This document shows, piece after piece, positions 1 through 8,251 of a DNA stretch of 29,573 bases. This stretch comes from Treponema_I sp045616125. GTDB lineage: Bacteria; Spirochaetota; Spirochaetia; Treponematales; Treponemataceae. The stretch is from contig JAZLGC010000019.1 of assembly GCA_045616125.1 (NCBI GenBank), positions 1-29,573 of the forward strand. The letters are read 5' to 3'. Positions within the stretch are counted from its first letter, which is position 1, and the number at the start of each line of letters is the position of its first letter. The position numbers and the translations under genes are program-made. Under the pieces are notes generated by a model that was not told where the DNA came from, searched no databases, and saw only the letters and a program-made list of their open reading frames with translations.

Positions 1-66
1 TGGACTTATGATGAGACCCTGAATCAAGTTCAGGGTGACAATAAGCAACACTTTTTACGGAACTAG
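1..66. repeat. End fragment of dispersed MITE-like repeat
   Basis: The first 66 bases match the right end of the complete element at 9057-9331. They contain the same ACCCTGAA-type hairpin (about 16-37) followed by the AGCAACACTTTTTACGG terminal sequence (46-62). The rest of this copy, including its other terminus, lies outside the window. The last few bases differ from the complete copy (acggaactag here, acggacatag there), so the terminus has drifted or recombined. It sits directly downstream of the minus-strand envelope operon and has no T-tract that would make it a clear terminator. Confidence 0.75.
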
Positions 67-75
67 AATTATTTA

Positions 76-1167
76 TTATTCCTGCTCAAAAATATCGATA
101 TCTACCGCCAGAGAGACAGTATATCTTTTTCCCCTGACAACCATAACAGTTTTCGTTATTTCATAGTCAGAAAAACTGAACGTTACCTGATGCTCTCCCG
201 GTTCAACAGGAATAACCCGATGACCTTCTGTAAGCTCCCCATCAAGTTTAATCAGAGCACCTTCCGGTGCCTGTATGGTAATGTCAGTAGTCACCGGCTG
301 CAGTTCAACACTCATAACCGTTGTTGATGCTTTCTCTATGGAAAAAGTACGTACTTCGTTCCTATACTGTTCTGAAACAATGGAAAGGTGATGCATACCC
401 GTACCTAAGAGAACCGGCTCTGTATCATCATCGTTTCCCATGCTGACAAACCGGCTGTCGATGTACTGATCATCAATATAACACAGGGGATAATCAGGTG
501 CTATCTGCATTTCTGCATCATCCTGTTCAGGAGCCGGCAACTGCGGTAATACAAGAGTAAGCGCAAATAATCCGGTATCAGCAAGAACCGGTGTAATCAG
601 AACTTCAAACTGAGCATCAAAAAAGGAATCCGGTACGCCTTTCATGGCAAGTTGTGTTCTCAGAACAAGATTCTTACTGTTTTTATGCAGTTCAACGGGC
701 AGAACCTGATCATAAGGAGATTTATCAGAAAGCCTGCAGCCTTCTACAGGAATCTGAAAGGAATAACTGAGCCGGGAAGGAAGTAAATCTTTGTAGATTC
801 TGTTTCCTTCAAAATCGTAGTTATCATAGAATTCCTGCGAATTCAAGGCTTTTGCGGAATACACATTTTCGTACAGATAAAAAACTTCTGCATCACGATA
901 GCTGGCGACAATTTTGGGAATCTTGATTTCAATCTTAAGACCCTGAATAAAAGGATTATCAGATGGCCAGGTAATTTCTACCGCATCATTAATACCTAAA
1001 AACACCGATTCCGGTTTCGTTATCGTGTGGGATATGGATACCTCGTAGGGATGAAGAGATGAAGTACGGAATGATTCAGCATATAAGGAGAGAGGGAAAA
1101 GTAAAACAGCAAAGAGACATACAGTTGTCAAACGATTTCGGATTACAAAATTCCCAGAAAATACCAT
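76..1167 (-). CDS. Secreted protein with C-terminal PEGA-like domain
   Basis: A 363-residue protein of unassigned function. The N-terminus (VCLFAVLLFPLSLYAES) is a signal peptide with a likely cleavage after YAE or LYA, so the product is exported. Residues about 290-355 (APEGALIKLDGELTEG ... VEPGEHQVTFS) resemble a PEGA domain, a beta-sandwich common in surface proteins. The middle is beta-rich with no recognised family. The ATG at 1167 overlaps the TGA of the upstream M23 peptidase by one base (TGATG), so translation is probably coupled; a GTG one codon upstream (1170) is the alternative start. It is the last gene of a minus-strand operon that begins at 2484. A structural or peptidoglycan-associated envelope role is inferred from its partner only. 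Confidence 0.8.
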   Translation of the reverse strand: MVFSGNFVIRNRLTTVCLFAVLLFPLSLYAESFRTSSLHPYEVSISHTITKPESVFLGINDAVEITWPSDNPFIQGLKIEIKIPKIVASYRDAEVFYLYENVYSAKALNSQEFYDNYDFEGNRIYKDLLPSRLSYSFQIPVEGCRLSDKSPYDQVLPVELHKNSKNLVLRTQLAMKGVPDSFFDAQFEVLITPVLADTGLFALTLVLPQLPAPEQDDAEMQIAPDYPLCYIDDQYIDSRFVSMGNDDDTEPVLLGTGMHHLSIVSEQYRNEVRTFSIEKASTTVMSVELQPVTTDITIQAPEGALIKLDGELTEGHRVIPVEPGEHQVTFSFSDYEITKTVMVVRGKRYTVSLAVDIDIFEQE

Positions 1168-2066
1168 CACTGTTTCAGAAAATCCTCAGGATCCAGAAGA
1201 ACCCCATTCTGCCGCACTTCAAAATGCAGATGTGGTCCGGTAGTAAGACCGGTAACACCTACATACCCGATAACAGAACTTCCTGCAACCATGTCACCTT
1301 TCCGCACCGTATACCGGTCCAGATGAGCGTACAGGCTCTGCAGATTGTTGTCATGATTCAGTATAACATAATTTCCGTATATGTCATCATTTCCACAGTC
1401 ATAAACCTGACCTGAAAGACAGGCAAAAACCGGACTGTGTAGAGGGGCAGCAAGATCAATGCCATGATGAAATGATTCTTTGCCGGTTATGGGGCTGATT
1501 CTGCTGCCAAAAGAAGAAGTAAGTACCGACTGCTCCAACGGCGATGTTAGCCGGGAGTCAAGAAAATACAGCCGTTCCGTACCGGTTAATCGTTCTCCCG
1601 GCACAAAATAAAATGTTTCACCACCACAATTTACTGTAGTCAGTTCCTGTCCTTCAAATCGTAAAGCAAGAAGGGTTTCTATGAACATGGTCGGAGAAGC
1701 AGACAGATAAAGACCTGCACAAACTGGAAGATACAGTGTTTTGCCTGCAATGGGAGAATCAGCAGATGGAAGATGATTCAGAAGGGCAATGGTTTCTACA
1801 GGAAGGGAACAACGCGATGACAGGCTGAAAAGATTGTCATGACTGGTGGCAATATAGCGGTAGAAAGCCGGCTGCAATGGTATTCCTGCAGCATACCGTT
1901 TGTAGGAATCAGATACATCATCAAGGAACTGACGGAAAATAATGTTTGCTTTTTTTGATTCAAGACTTTGTATTTCCGGATAATGAATATCAGACTGGGC
2001 ATATACTGATGCTGTCAGACTCAGCAAAAAAAGTATGACCAGAAGCTTTGACTCAATCCTGCTCAT
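1167..2066 (-). CDS. Secreted M23 family peptidase with LysM-like segment
   Basis: A 299-residue exported zinc metallopeptidase that should cleave peptidoglycan cross-bridges, or act as a LytM-type regulator of them. A signal peptide covers residues 1-23 (LLVILFLLSLTASVYA). Residues about 72-116 look like a degenerate LysM repeat (SLPVETIALLNHLP ... GKTLYLPV). The C-terminal LytM domain (about 180-299) has the zinc ligands intact: H200 and D204 in HHGID, and H281 in HLHFE, with H248 in YAHLD nearby. The catalytic set is therefore complete, unlike EnvC/NlpD-type degenerate members. Its start overlaps the upstream 4-TM gene by 14 bases and its stop overlaps the start of the PEGA-like gene, so the three form a coupled operon. 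Confidence 0.9.
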   Translation of the reverse strand: MSRIESKLLVILFLLSLTASVYAQSDIHYPEIQSLESKKANIIFRQFLDDVSDSYKRYAAGIPLQPAFYRYIATSHDNLFSLSSRCSLPVETIALLNHLPSADSPIAGKTLYLPVCAGLYLSASPTMFIETLLALRFEGQELTTVNCGGETFYFVPGERLTGTERLYFLDSRLTSPLEQSVLTSSFGSRISPITGKESFHHGIDLAAPLHSPVFACLSGQVYDCGNDDIYGNYVILNHDNNLQSLYAHLDRYTVRKGDMVAGSSVIGYVGVTGLTTGPHLHFEVRQNGVLLDPEDFLKQ

Positions 2067-2484
2067 TACGTCTGCTTTTTACAGTTGCGGCATATATCCC
2101 GTATAGGATAAAACCAGAAACAAGAAAAATCACAGCCGCTGCTTTTTTTCCGTTCAATACTGACACAAAAATTCCTGCAACACAGGCAATGATAGTAAGT
2201 CTGAATCCCCAGACCAGGCAGGTTCTTTTCACCAGCTGTTTTTTCTGCTGTGGATTCTGACAGCGGCGTAAACTTGTTACAATGTTTTTGGTAAACGCTG
2301 AAATAATAAGAACTGCAAAGAAAACAAGGGCAATAATGGTATAGATACCGGCAAAATTGGTAGCTGCATACCACAATGGCCAGACAAAAGAGAAACAGAT
2401 CAGGCTTCCTGCACAAAGTAACAGAAGAATAACTGCAATATATCTGAAAAGGGAAACGTATCCGTTGATAAACGCTTTTAACAT
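2053..2484 (-). CDS. Small integral membrane protein, four predicted TM segments
   Basis: A 143-residue hydrophobic protein of unrecognised family. Four membrane spans can be seen, at about residues 14-36, 41-63, 90-108 and 112-130, with a basic cytoplasmic-type loop (SLRRCQNPQQKKQLVKR) between spans 2 and 3 and a basic tail (KSRRNEQD). It is first in the operon with the M23 peptidase and the PEGA-like protein, overlapping the peptidase start by 14 bases, which suggests a shared envelope function. There is no Shine-Dalgarno sequence before the ATG. A TACACT hexamer lies 6 bases upstream of the start, so the mRNA could begin at or near the start codon. Confidence 0.75.
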   Translation of the reverse strand: MLKAFINGYVSLFRYIAVILLLLCAGSLICFSFVWPLWYAATNFAGIYTIIALVFFAVLIISAFTKNIVTSLRRCQNPQQKKQLVKRTCLVWGFRLTIIACVAGIFVSVLNGKKAAAVIFLVSGFILYGIYAATVKSRRNEQD

Positions 2485-2510
2485 AGAGAAAGTGTAACGG
2501 TTTTCTGACC

Positions 2511-2548
2511 AAAAAAAAAGGGGCTGTCCGAAACGATTTCAGACAACC
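2511..2548 (-). terminator. Intrinsic terminator of ferredoxin gene
   Basis: Read on the minus strand, a 12-bp stem (GGTTGTCTGAAA / TTTCGGACAGCC, two G-U pairs, loop of 3) runs into a tract of nine T. The G-U pairs form only in minus-strand RNA, which fixes the direction. It ends the ferredoxin transcript just before the next minus-strand gene begins. Confidence 0.88.
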
Positions 2549-2581
2549 CGGTTAAACTGAAACAAATATGATTCAGTCAGA

Positions 2582-2752
2582 TTATGCTTCAGCAATAGCT
2601 TCAGCTGGACAAACAGCAGCACATGAACCGCAGCTTGCGCATGAAGATTCATCGATACAGCGTTTTCCATCAACTTCGCTGATTGCTCCAACTGGACATT
2701 CGCCTTCGCAAGCACCACAGTTCAGACAAGCGTCAGAAATTTTGTAAGCCAT
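2582..2752 (-). CDS. 2[4Fe-4S] ferredoxin
   Basis: A 56-residue bacterial-type low-potential electron carrier. Two complete cluster motifs are visible: CLNCGACEGECP (C9, C12, C15, C19) and CASCGSCAAVCP (C38, C41, C44, C48). Each has the CxxCxxCxxxCP form, so two [4Fe-4S] clusters are expected. This is the usual clostridial-type size of about 55 residues. A GAGGT Shine-Dalgarno lies 6 bases before the ATG. It is monocistronic, with its own sigma70-like promoter (2791-2818) and a strong terminator (2511-2548). Likely partners in an anaerobe are pyruvate:ferredoxin oxidoreductase, hydrogenase or Rnf, but none is encoded nearby. Confidence 0.96.
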   Translation of the reverse strand: MAYKISDACLNCGACEGECPVGAISEVDGKRCIDESSCASCGSCAAVCPAEAIAEA

Positions 2753-2790
2753 GATAGTACCTCGTAAAATGTTATTCGGTCAGCAGTTTC

Positions 2791-2818
2791 TATATACATA
2801 GTTTTACTGCTAAATCAA
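2791..2818 (-). promoter_or_regulatory. Promoter of ferredoxin gene
   Basis: On the minus strand TTGATT (2813-2818) and TATATA (2791-2796) are separated by 16 bases. Expected transcription start is near 2784, giving a leader of about 30 bases that holds the GAGGT ribosome site. Confidence 0.6.
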
Positions 2819-2847
2819 AAATATCATAACACAAGTCTTTCGGCAAG

Positions 2848-2876
2848 TTGATTTTTAGTCGCTTGCCCATTAAAAT
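2848..2876 (+). promoter_or_regulatory. Promoter of deoC
   Basis: TTGATT (2848-2853), a 17-base spacer and TAAAAT (2871-2876) make a good sigma70-type promoter. Expected start is near 2883. An imperfect dyad (GCCCATT/AATTGGC, 2866-2880) covers the -10 and could be an operator, but no deoxyribonucleoside regulator is encoded in the window. Confidence 0.6.
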
Positions 2877-2918
2877 TGGCCTAACTTATTTTCATTTTAC
2901 TAACAGGAGAAAAAAAAC

Positions 2919-3578
2919 ATGTCCATTGCATCAATGATTGATCATACAATTCTTAAAGCAACAGCAACTACAGCTGATATAACAAAACTCTGTGCAGAGG
3001 CAAAACAATACGGGTTTGCCAGTGTCTGCGTAAACTCTGTATGGGTAAAAAAAGCGCGGGAACTTCTTGATGGAACTGAAGGACCCCGTGTGGCTGTCTG
3101 CACCGTGGTAGGCTTTCCACTGGGAGCCATGAGCCACGCAGCAAAAGCTTTTGAAACAGAAGAAGCTGTCCGGGACGGCGCTGATGAAATTGACATGGTA
3201 ATCGATATCGGTGCTGTAATTGAGGGCCGTTGGGATGATGTAAAAGACGATGTTTCAAAAGTAATTGCGGCTGCTAAAAAAGGACCAAAACCGGCTCTGG
3301 TTAAGGTGATTCTTGAAAACTGTTACCTTACAAAAGACCAGATTGCAGAATGCTGCAGAATCTGCGTTTCCTGCGGTGCAGAATTTGTAAAGACTTCAAC
3401 TGGTTTCGGTACCGGTGGTGCAACTGTAGAAGATGTAGCACTCATGAAAGCAACCGTAGGTGACAAAGCTCTGGTAAAAGCTGCCGGTGGTATCCGTGAC
3501 AAAGCCACTGCAGAAGCAATGGTAAATGCTGGTGCTTCACGTATCGGTTGTTCTGCAGGCGTTGCAATCGTAGGCTGA
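2919..3578 (+). CDS. deoC: Deoxyribose-phosphate aldolase
   Basis: A 219-residue class I aldolase that splits 2-deoxy-D-ribose 5-phosphate into glyceraldehyde 3-phosphate and acetaldehyde, in deoxynucleoside catabolism. Family signatures are plain: DHTILKATAT at the N-terminus, the Schiff-base lysine K158 in VKTSTGFG, the second active-site lysine K187 in VKAAGGIRD, and an acidic proton-relay residue D92 in EIDMVID. The length matches the short bacterial form. AGGAGA lies 8 bases before the ATG, and a promoter is at 2848-2876. The bactofilin gene follows after 19 bases on the same strand, although the two have no obvious functional link. No deoA, deoB or deoD is adjacent. Confidence 0.97.
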   Translation: MSIASMIDHTILKATATTADITKLCAEAKQYGFASVCVNSVWVKKARELLDGTEGPRVAVCTVVGFPLGAMSHAAKAFETEEAVRDGADEIDMVIDIGAVIEGRWDDVKDDVSKVIAAAKKGPKPALVKVILENCYLTKDQIAECCRICVSCGAEFVKTSTGFGTGGATVEDVALMKATVGDKALVKAAGGIRDKATAEAMVNAGASRIGCSAGVAIVG

Positions 3579-3597
3579 TATAGAGTAGAGTGTTACC

Positions 3598-3972
3598 ATG
3601 TTTGATGTAAAAGACACCGACTTTTTTGAACTTGAAGAAGAAGATTTTGATACTGTTCTTGCAACAGATATACATTTTACCGGAAAAATTTCCTTTGCAA
3701 AACCGTTTATGATAAAAGGTAATGTAACCGGTTCTATTGCAGCCACCAGTGATCTGGTAGTAGATACCGGCAGTACCTGTGAAACGGAAATTTCCGGTCA
3801 GAGAATTCTTGTGAAAGGAACAGTCAAAGGAAACATTACGGCCACTCGTCTTGTCTTTGTAGCATCAACAGGTTCTGTTACCGGAGACATTACGGCTCCA
3901 CAGGTAGTGCTTGAACCGGGCAGTAAATATACCGGTAAATGCACTATGACAGACGTTACTCCGGAAAGTTAA
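3598..3972 (+). CDS. Bactofilin family cytoskeletal protein
   Basis: A 124-residue protein with the bactofilin fold, a right-handed beta-helix that polymerises without nucleotide and scaffolds cell-shape or wall-synthesis enzymes at the inner membrane. The repeating hydrophobic/glycine pattern is visible from about residue 22 to 115 (FTGKISFAKPFMIKGNVTGSI, ILVKGTVKGNITATRL, STGSVTGDITAPQVVLEPGS). A short acidic N-terminal tail (FFELEEEDFDTV) precedes the core, where other bactofilins carry a membrane-targeting segment. It is 19 bases after deoC and upstream of a TPR gene. In spirochaetes bactofilins influence helical shape or filament placement; that role is inferred here. Confidence 0.9.
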   Translation: MFDVKDTDFFELEEEDFDTVLATDIHFTGKISFAKPFMIKGNVTGSIAATSDLVVDTGSTCETEISGQRILVKGTVKGNITATRLVFVASTGSVTGDITAPQVVLEPGSKYTGKCTMTDVTPES

Positions 3973-4013
3973 TCCAGAAAGACACGGTCGAATTTCATCA
4001 GGAAAAAATATAT

Positions 4014-4649
4014 ATGAAAAAATACAAAATATTCAGTACCCTAAGTTTATTCATTCTGTGTGCCGGTCAGCTTGCTGCCCAGACAACTTCACGTGCCGAT
4101 GCCCTGGCTTTGTACCGTGCAGGAAATTATACCCAGGCTAGCGAGGTTTGCCGGCAGGAAATTGCTGATTCGCCGAATAATCTTGATTCATACGTGGTTC
4201 TTGTATGGAGTCTTCTGGCAAACCGTCAGTATTCTGATGCCGATTTATGGGCAGATAAGGGTAGGGCAGTTGCCAAATATGACCCACGTCTTGTTGAATC
4301 CCAGGGAGAAGCAAAGTTCTATCTTGGACAGAATAACGCAGCCCTTGCCCTGTTTCAGGAATATGTTTCACTAGTAACCGCCAGTGGCAGCCGTCTTGGT
4401 GAAGTGTATTACTTTATGGGCGAAATCTATATCCGTCAGACAAAATACAACCATGCAGACATAGCCTTTTCAACTGCTGTAACTTTTGAGCCCCAGCGCG
4501 ATTACTGGTGGACCCGCCTTGGATATGCAAAAGAAATGGCTGCTGACTATCGGGGTGCATCAGCTGCATATAAACAGGCTCTTACCATTAATCCACAGCG
4601 GACAGAGGCCAAAAACGGGCAGACCCGCGTAACGGCACGCCTGCAGTAG
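4014..4649 (+). CDS. Exported TPR-repeat protein
   Basis: A 211-residue exported protein. The start is set at 4014 because the signal peptide (MKKYKIFSTLSLFILCAGQLAAQ) begins there; a longer reading from 3939 would only add sequence overlapping bactofilin. Cleavage is expected after LAA. The mature part is made of tetratricopeptide-like helical hairpins, clearest at residues about 26-60 (ADALALYRAGNYTQASEV), 95-118 (EAKFYLGQNNAALALFQEY), 132-160 and 170-200 (LGYAKEMAADYRGASAAYKQAL). Such proteins act as periplasmic scaffolds. It lies between bactofilin and mtaB on the same strand with short gaps, probably cotranscribed. The partner protein is unknown. Confidence 0.85.
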   Translation: MKKYKIFSTLSLFILCAGQLAAQTTSRADALALYRAGNYTQASEVCRQEIADSPNNLDSYVVLVWSLLANRQYSDADLWADKGRAVAKYDPRLVESQGEAKFYLGQNNAALALFQEYVSLVTASGSRLGEVYYFMGEIYIRQTKYNHADIAFSTAVTFEPQRDYWWTRLGYAKEMAADYRGASAAYKQALTINPQRTEAKNGQTRVTARLQ

Positions 4650-4662
4650 CAGCACATTTGTT

Positions 4663-6078
4663 ATGGAAACCATACATTTTGAAACATTAGGATGCAAGCT
4701 TAACCAGATTGAATCAGAATCTGCAGCCCATTGCTTTGAGGAAGCTGGTTTTGCCATTCATATGGATCCGGTAAGCGCAAATACACAGCCAGACCCTTCG
4801 GTAATACTCTGTATTGTGAATACCTGTACCGTTACCACGAAGGCAGAGCAGAAAGCACGGCGGATTATCCGGCTTCTTCAGGATGCATATCCTAATGCTG
4901 TAACACTGGTTACCGGCTGCTATGCAGAAGTTGAACCGGAAACTATTTTAAAACTTGCCCCCAGTATTGTGGTACTGCCAGGAACAGCAAAAGATACACT
5001 GGCTGGAATTCCGCAGAAACTTACTGCACTGAGCGGTAATTACCAGAAAGCATCTGTTATTGCAGCCCTTACCAGCCACATCAAGCTTTCTGCAGTACAG
5101 AACAGTTCATTTACCCTTGCTACAGACACCTTTTATAATCATTCCCGTTCTTCAATAAAGATTCAGGATGGCTGTAATAACGCCTGCGCATACTGCCGAA
5201 TTCATCTGGCACGGGGAAAAGCGGTTTCCCTTGACCCGGACACAGTTCTGGAACGGGTAAAATCATTGGAAAAAAATGGTCAGCATGAAGTTGTGCTTAC
5301 CGGTGTCAACCTGACCCAGTACAAGAGCCAGTTACACGGCCAGACGGCAGACTTTGCAGACCTTTTGAAATACCTGATTGATAACACGCAGGATATCAGC
5401 TTCAGAATTTCCAGTTTATATCCGGAGAGAGTTGATGACGCCCTTTGTACGGTAATACAGAGTCCCAGAGTACGCCCGCATTTTCATTTAAGCGTACAGT
5501 CAGGAAGTGATGCGGTTCTGAAGAATATGCGGCGTGTATATAACCGCCAGCAGGTACTGGATGCCTGTAACCGGCTCAGATCAGTAAAACCAGACTGTTT
5601 TATAGCCTGTGATATCATTACCGGATTTCCGGCAGAAACAGATGAAGACTGGCAGGATACCATGGATCTGGCACGGCAGTGCAACTTCAGCTGGATTCAC
5701 GTGTTTCCGTTCTCGCCCCGTCCCGGAACACCGGCATATACCATGAAACCGCAGGTTCCAGCACGAATCTCCCGAACGCGGGCCGCAGAACTGACATCAC
5801 TGGCACTGCAGCAGAAAACCGATTATATTCGTAGGTGGAAGGAATCTTCAAAGCCGTTGACTGCCATTGTTGAAAAACGACACACCAATGAAATCCGTGC
5901 GGTGACTGAAAACTTTATTCATGTACTTGTTACAGAAGGGGCAGATGGCATACAACCTGAAAGCCTTGGGGGAAAACAGATTACCGTAGAAATTACCGAA
6001 GTACTGACCCAGACCGATGCAGCTGATGTTTCTTCAATAATTGAGGCAAAAGGCCGGCTTATTGAGGGCGGCATATAA
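4663..6078 (+). CDS. mtaB: tRNA (t6A37) methylthiotransferase MtaB
   Basis: A 471-residue radical SAM enzyme that adds a 2-methylthio group to N6-threonylcarbamoyladenosine at position 37 of ANN-decoding tRNAs. The N-terminal UPF0004 domain carries three cysteines for the auxiliary cluster (C11 in TLGCKLN, C55 in NTCTV, C86 in TGCYAE). The radical SAM cluster is CNNACAYC (C171, C175, C178). Further radical SAM core motifs include SLYPERV and LSVQSGSDAVLKNMRR. A C-terminal TRAM-like beta domain follows from about residue 405. TLGCKLNQ at the start favours MtaB over MiaB, which usually reads TYGCQMN. The gene follows the TPR gene by 13 bases and has no strong ribosome site, so it is probably translated from the same message. 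Confidence 0.93.
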   Translation: METIHFETLGCKLNQIESESAAHCFEEAGFAIHMDPVSANTQPDPSVILCIVNTCTVTTKAEQKARRIIRLLQDAYPNAVTLVTGCYAEVEPETILKLAPSIVVLPGTAKDTLAGIPQKLTALSGNYQKASVIAALTSHIKLSAVQNSSFTLATDTFYNHSRSSIKIQDGCNNACAYCRIHLARGKAVSLDPDTVLERVKSLEKNGQHEVVLTGVNLTQYKSQLHGQTADFADLLKYLIDNTQDISFRISSLYPERVDDALCTVIQSPRVRPHFHLSVQSGSDAVLKNMRRVYNRQQVLDACNRLRSVKPDCFIACDIITGFPAETDEDWQDTMDLARQCNFSWIHVFPFSPRPGTPAYTMKPQVPARISRTRAAELTSLALQQKTDYIRRWKESSKPLTAIVEKRHTNEIRAVTENFIHVLVTEGADGIQPESLGGKQITVEITEVLTQTDAADVSSIIEAKGRLIEGGI

Positions 6079-6194
6079 TCTACTGAAAAATACCTTGTTT
6101 TTAGGGGAATTTTATTAGATTTTGTTGCAGAATTGCGCTATTCTAATTCTAGAGAAATACGTTTTCTTTTTACAACTAATATAGGAGGGTAACA

Positions 6195-7007
6195 ATGAAA
6201 ACTAAAAAGATACTGTTTACTGCAGTAATTGCTGTACTTCTGATTGTGTCGTTTACTTCATGTCAGTTCTTCACAAACTCACCAATGAAAGGATTGGCTG
6301 AAAAACTTGAAGACACATTGAAAGATGCACCGGCAAGTGATGTAGTAAATACCATTGATGACTGTACACCAGCACAGAAGGCTCAGGTTCTGGCAGCTTT
6401 AGGACAGAAAGATTCTGAAGAACTGAAAGGACTTGATCCAGAAGAAAAAAACATCATTCTGGATGCACAGGTTGATGCAACCATTGATATCAAAGGTATT
6501 CTGGCACTGATTCCATCTGATACCGATTCAGGAAATGAATCTGGCTCTGGTAATTCAGGCAGTGGTGATATGAATCCTGAAGATATGCTGACAGCCGTTA
6601 TGGCGTCAATTGCTGTAGTTGATACCAAAGCTACCACTGCTATTCTTGACAGTGTTATAACTAACGATGGAACAATTGCACCAGGTGTAAATGAAGCATC
6701 AGTTACACTGGCTGCTGTTTCTGTAATAGCAACAGAGCTTAAAACCAGTGAAATTAATATTACTGAAGATGTTTCTGAGGACGACTTAAACGAATTAATG
6801 TCCTTCTTTGGTGGTGATTCAGATGGAGAAACTCCTGCTGCCCCAAAAACAAAAGAAGAAGCAACAGCCGCTGCAAAAGCAATTCTTGGATCTGATGCAA
6901 GTGAAGACACCATTAAAAGCGTAACAACTTCTCTGCTTGCCATTCAGGCAGCCGGTGGTCTTGATGCATTAATGAATGCCTTTGGCGGCGCTGCAGGTGC
7001 CATGTAA
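6195..7007 (+). CDS. Putative lipoprotein, alpha-helical and low-complexity
   Basis: A 270-residue protein of unknown function. A lipoprotein signal ends in SFTSC (C23), matching the relaxed spirochaete lipobox, so it should be lipid-anchored. The mature part is rich in Ala, Asp, Glu, Ser and Thr and mostly helical, with a Gly/Ser-rich linker (SGNESGSGNSGSGD) near residues 114-127 separating two halves. No catalytic motif is visible. AGGAGGG lies 6 bases before the ATG, a very strong ribosome site, suggesting high expression. The next gene, a predicted outer-membrane barrel, begins 18 bases after its stop, so the two are probably one transcript ending at 8252-8303 and the lipoprotein may be the barrel's partner. 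Confidence 0.85.
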   Translation: MKTKKILFTAVIAVLLIVSFTSCQFFTNSPMKGLAEKLEDTLKDAPASDVVNTIDDCTPAQKAQVLAALGQKDSEELKGLDPEEKNIILDAQVDATIDIKGILALIPSDTDSGNESGSGNSGSGDMNPEDMLTAVMASIAVVDTKATTAILDSVITNDGTIAPGVNEASVTLAAVSVIATELKTSEINITEDVSEDDLNELMSFFGGDSDGETPAAPKTKEEATAAAKAILGSDASEDTIKSVTTSLLAIQAAGGLDALMNAFGGAAGAM

Positions 7008-7025
7008 GGGTTAAAGGAGACTATG

Positions 7026-8225
7026 ATGAAAAAGATTCTTGTAATTATTCTTTCTGTATTCATGGCTGCTACCCTGTTTGCAGCAGATTTTACATTTCCG
7101 GAAACTGCAGTAACTGACCTGCGTTCCATGGCCATGGGTGGAACCCATCTGGCTGACTACACCGATTACTTTACTTTGTACCGTAACCCGTCACTGCTTT
7201 CTAAATCTGGCAAACACTGGTACTGGGACAATATGACCGTAAATTTCGGTGGCCCACTTGATAAATTTGCAGACCTGTACCAGCAGGCCTCTGAAGGAAC
7301 ACTTGATCTGGAAGGTAATCCAACAGAAATGCTTCAGTCAGATGCAATTTCCGGTCTGCTTGAAAACGGTATTAACCTTGACGTAAAAATGAACCTGCCG
7401 TTCCTTTCATTTGGTGGAATTGGTAAACGCGGTTTTGGATGGGGTATTTATGACCGCATGGTTATCGATGCCAACATTCCAAGCCTTATGGGTAAAATGA
7501 CTGCTTCTGCTATGGTTGAAGGTGGATTTATCATGGGTCTTGGTAAAACCATCCAGCTGAACGATGTTCATGCAGTATCTGTAGGTGGATCACTTCGTAC
7601 CTATACTCAGGCTCCTCAGGCAGGTGTAAAAGTAAAACTGATGGATATGCTGAACGGTAGCGATATGATGGACAACGTTATGAAGTCAGTTGCTGTAGGT
7701 GCAAAAGCAGGATTTAATCTTGATCTGGCAGCAACCTACTCATTCAGTAACTTAGTAGATGCAGCATTAGTTCTCCACAATGCTGTAGCTCCAGCATGGA
7801 GCAGCAATGCAGATTTTGCCGCCGTTACTGAAGGTGATTTCTCAAGCCTCACTGAACTGAAAATGAACGAAAAAATGGATCCTGCAAAATTGGGTATTGG
7901 CGTTGGCGTAAAAGTTCCAACCTGGTGGTCACTGGGTATCATCAGCAATTTCAACGTATATGCTGACCAGTACGATGTACTTAACATTTTCAAAACCGGT
8001 CTGCACCGCAATCCATGGCTTGACTTTGGCGTAGGTACTGAACTTTCAATACTCCGCATTCTTGATCTTCGTGCAGGTCTGTACGACGGTTACCTGAATG
8101 CCGGTGTTGGTATTAATCTGGGTGCACTTAACATGGACTTTGCAATGTATGGTAAAGAACTCAGCACCCAGCCAGGTGGAAACAACCAGCTGAACGTAGC
8201 ATTCTCCTGGTCACTGCAGCGCTGA
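7026..8225 (+). CDS. Outer-membrane barrel protein, FadL/PorV-like
   Basis: A 399-residue exported protein. The signal peptide (MKKILVIILSVFMAATLFAAD) is cut after FAA. The mature start has the pattern TDLRSMAMGGTHLADYTDYFTLYRNPSLL, which is typical of PorV/FadL-type barrels and of the UPF0164 family in treponemes; the excerpted motifs RSMAMGGTHLA and YRNPSLL are the best markers. The remainder is alternating amphipathic strands rich in Gly, Asn and aromatics, with a C-terminal strand NQLNVAFSWSLQR. A role in uptake of hydrophobic compounds is family-level inference. The ATG at 7026 is chosen over the one at 7023 because AGGAG then has a 6-base spacing. The operon ends at the terminator immediately downstream. 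Confidence 0.85.
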   Translation: MKKILVIILSVFMAATLFAADFTFPETAVTDLRSMAMGGTHLADYTDYFTLYRNPSLLSKSGKHWYWDNMTVNFGGPLDKFADLYQQASEGTLDLEGNPTEMLQSDAISGLLENGINLDVKMNLPFLSFGGIGKRGFGWGIYDRMVIDANIPSLMGKMTASAMVEGGFIMGLGKTIQLNDVHAVSVGGSLRTYTQAPQAGVKVKLMDMLNGSDMMDNVMKSVAVGAKAGFNLDLAATYSFSNLVDAALVLHNAVAPAWSSNADFAAVTEGDFSSLTELKMNEKMDPAKLGIGVGVKVPTWWSLGIISNFNVYADQYDVLNIFKTGLHRNPWLDFGVGTELSILRILDLRAGLYDGYLNAGVGINLGALNMDFAMYGKELSTQPGGNNQLNVAFSWSLQR

Positions 8226-8251
8226 TTTCAGTAACTGCTAACCTGTAAAGG

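Noticed and set aside
2066..2512. A 148-codon minus-strand frame, cysteine- and tyrosine-rich, over the 4-TM gene
   Set aside because: Out-of-frame shadow. The other frame gives regular membrane spans and overlaps the next gene in operon style.
3939..4013. N-terminal extension of the TPR protein from 3939
   Set aside because: It overlaps the bactofilin end, lacks a ribosome site and would bury the signal peptide that begins at 4014.
6383..6943. A 186-codon minus-strand open frame rich in Ser/Ala/Val
   Set aside because: Shadow of the low-complexity lipoprotein gene, which has a strong ribosome site and a proper signal peptide.
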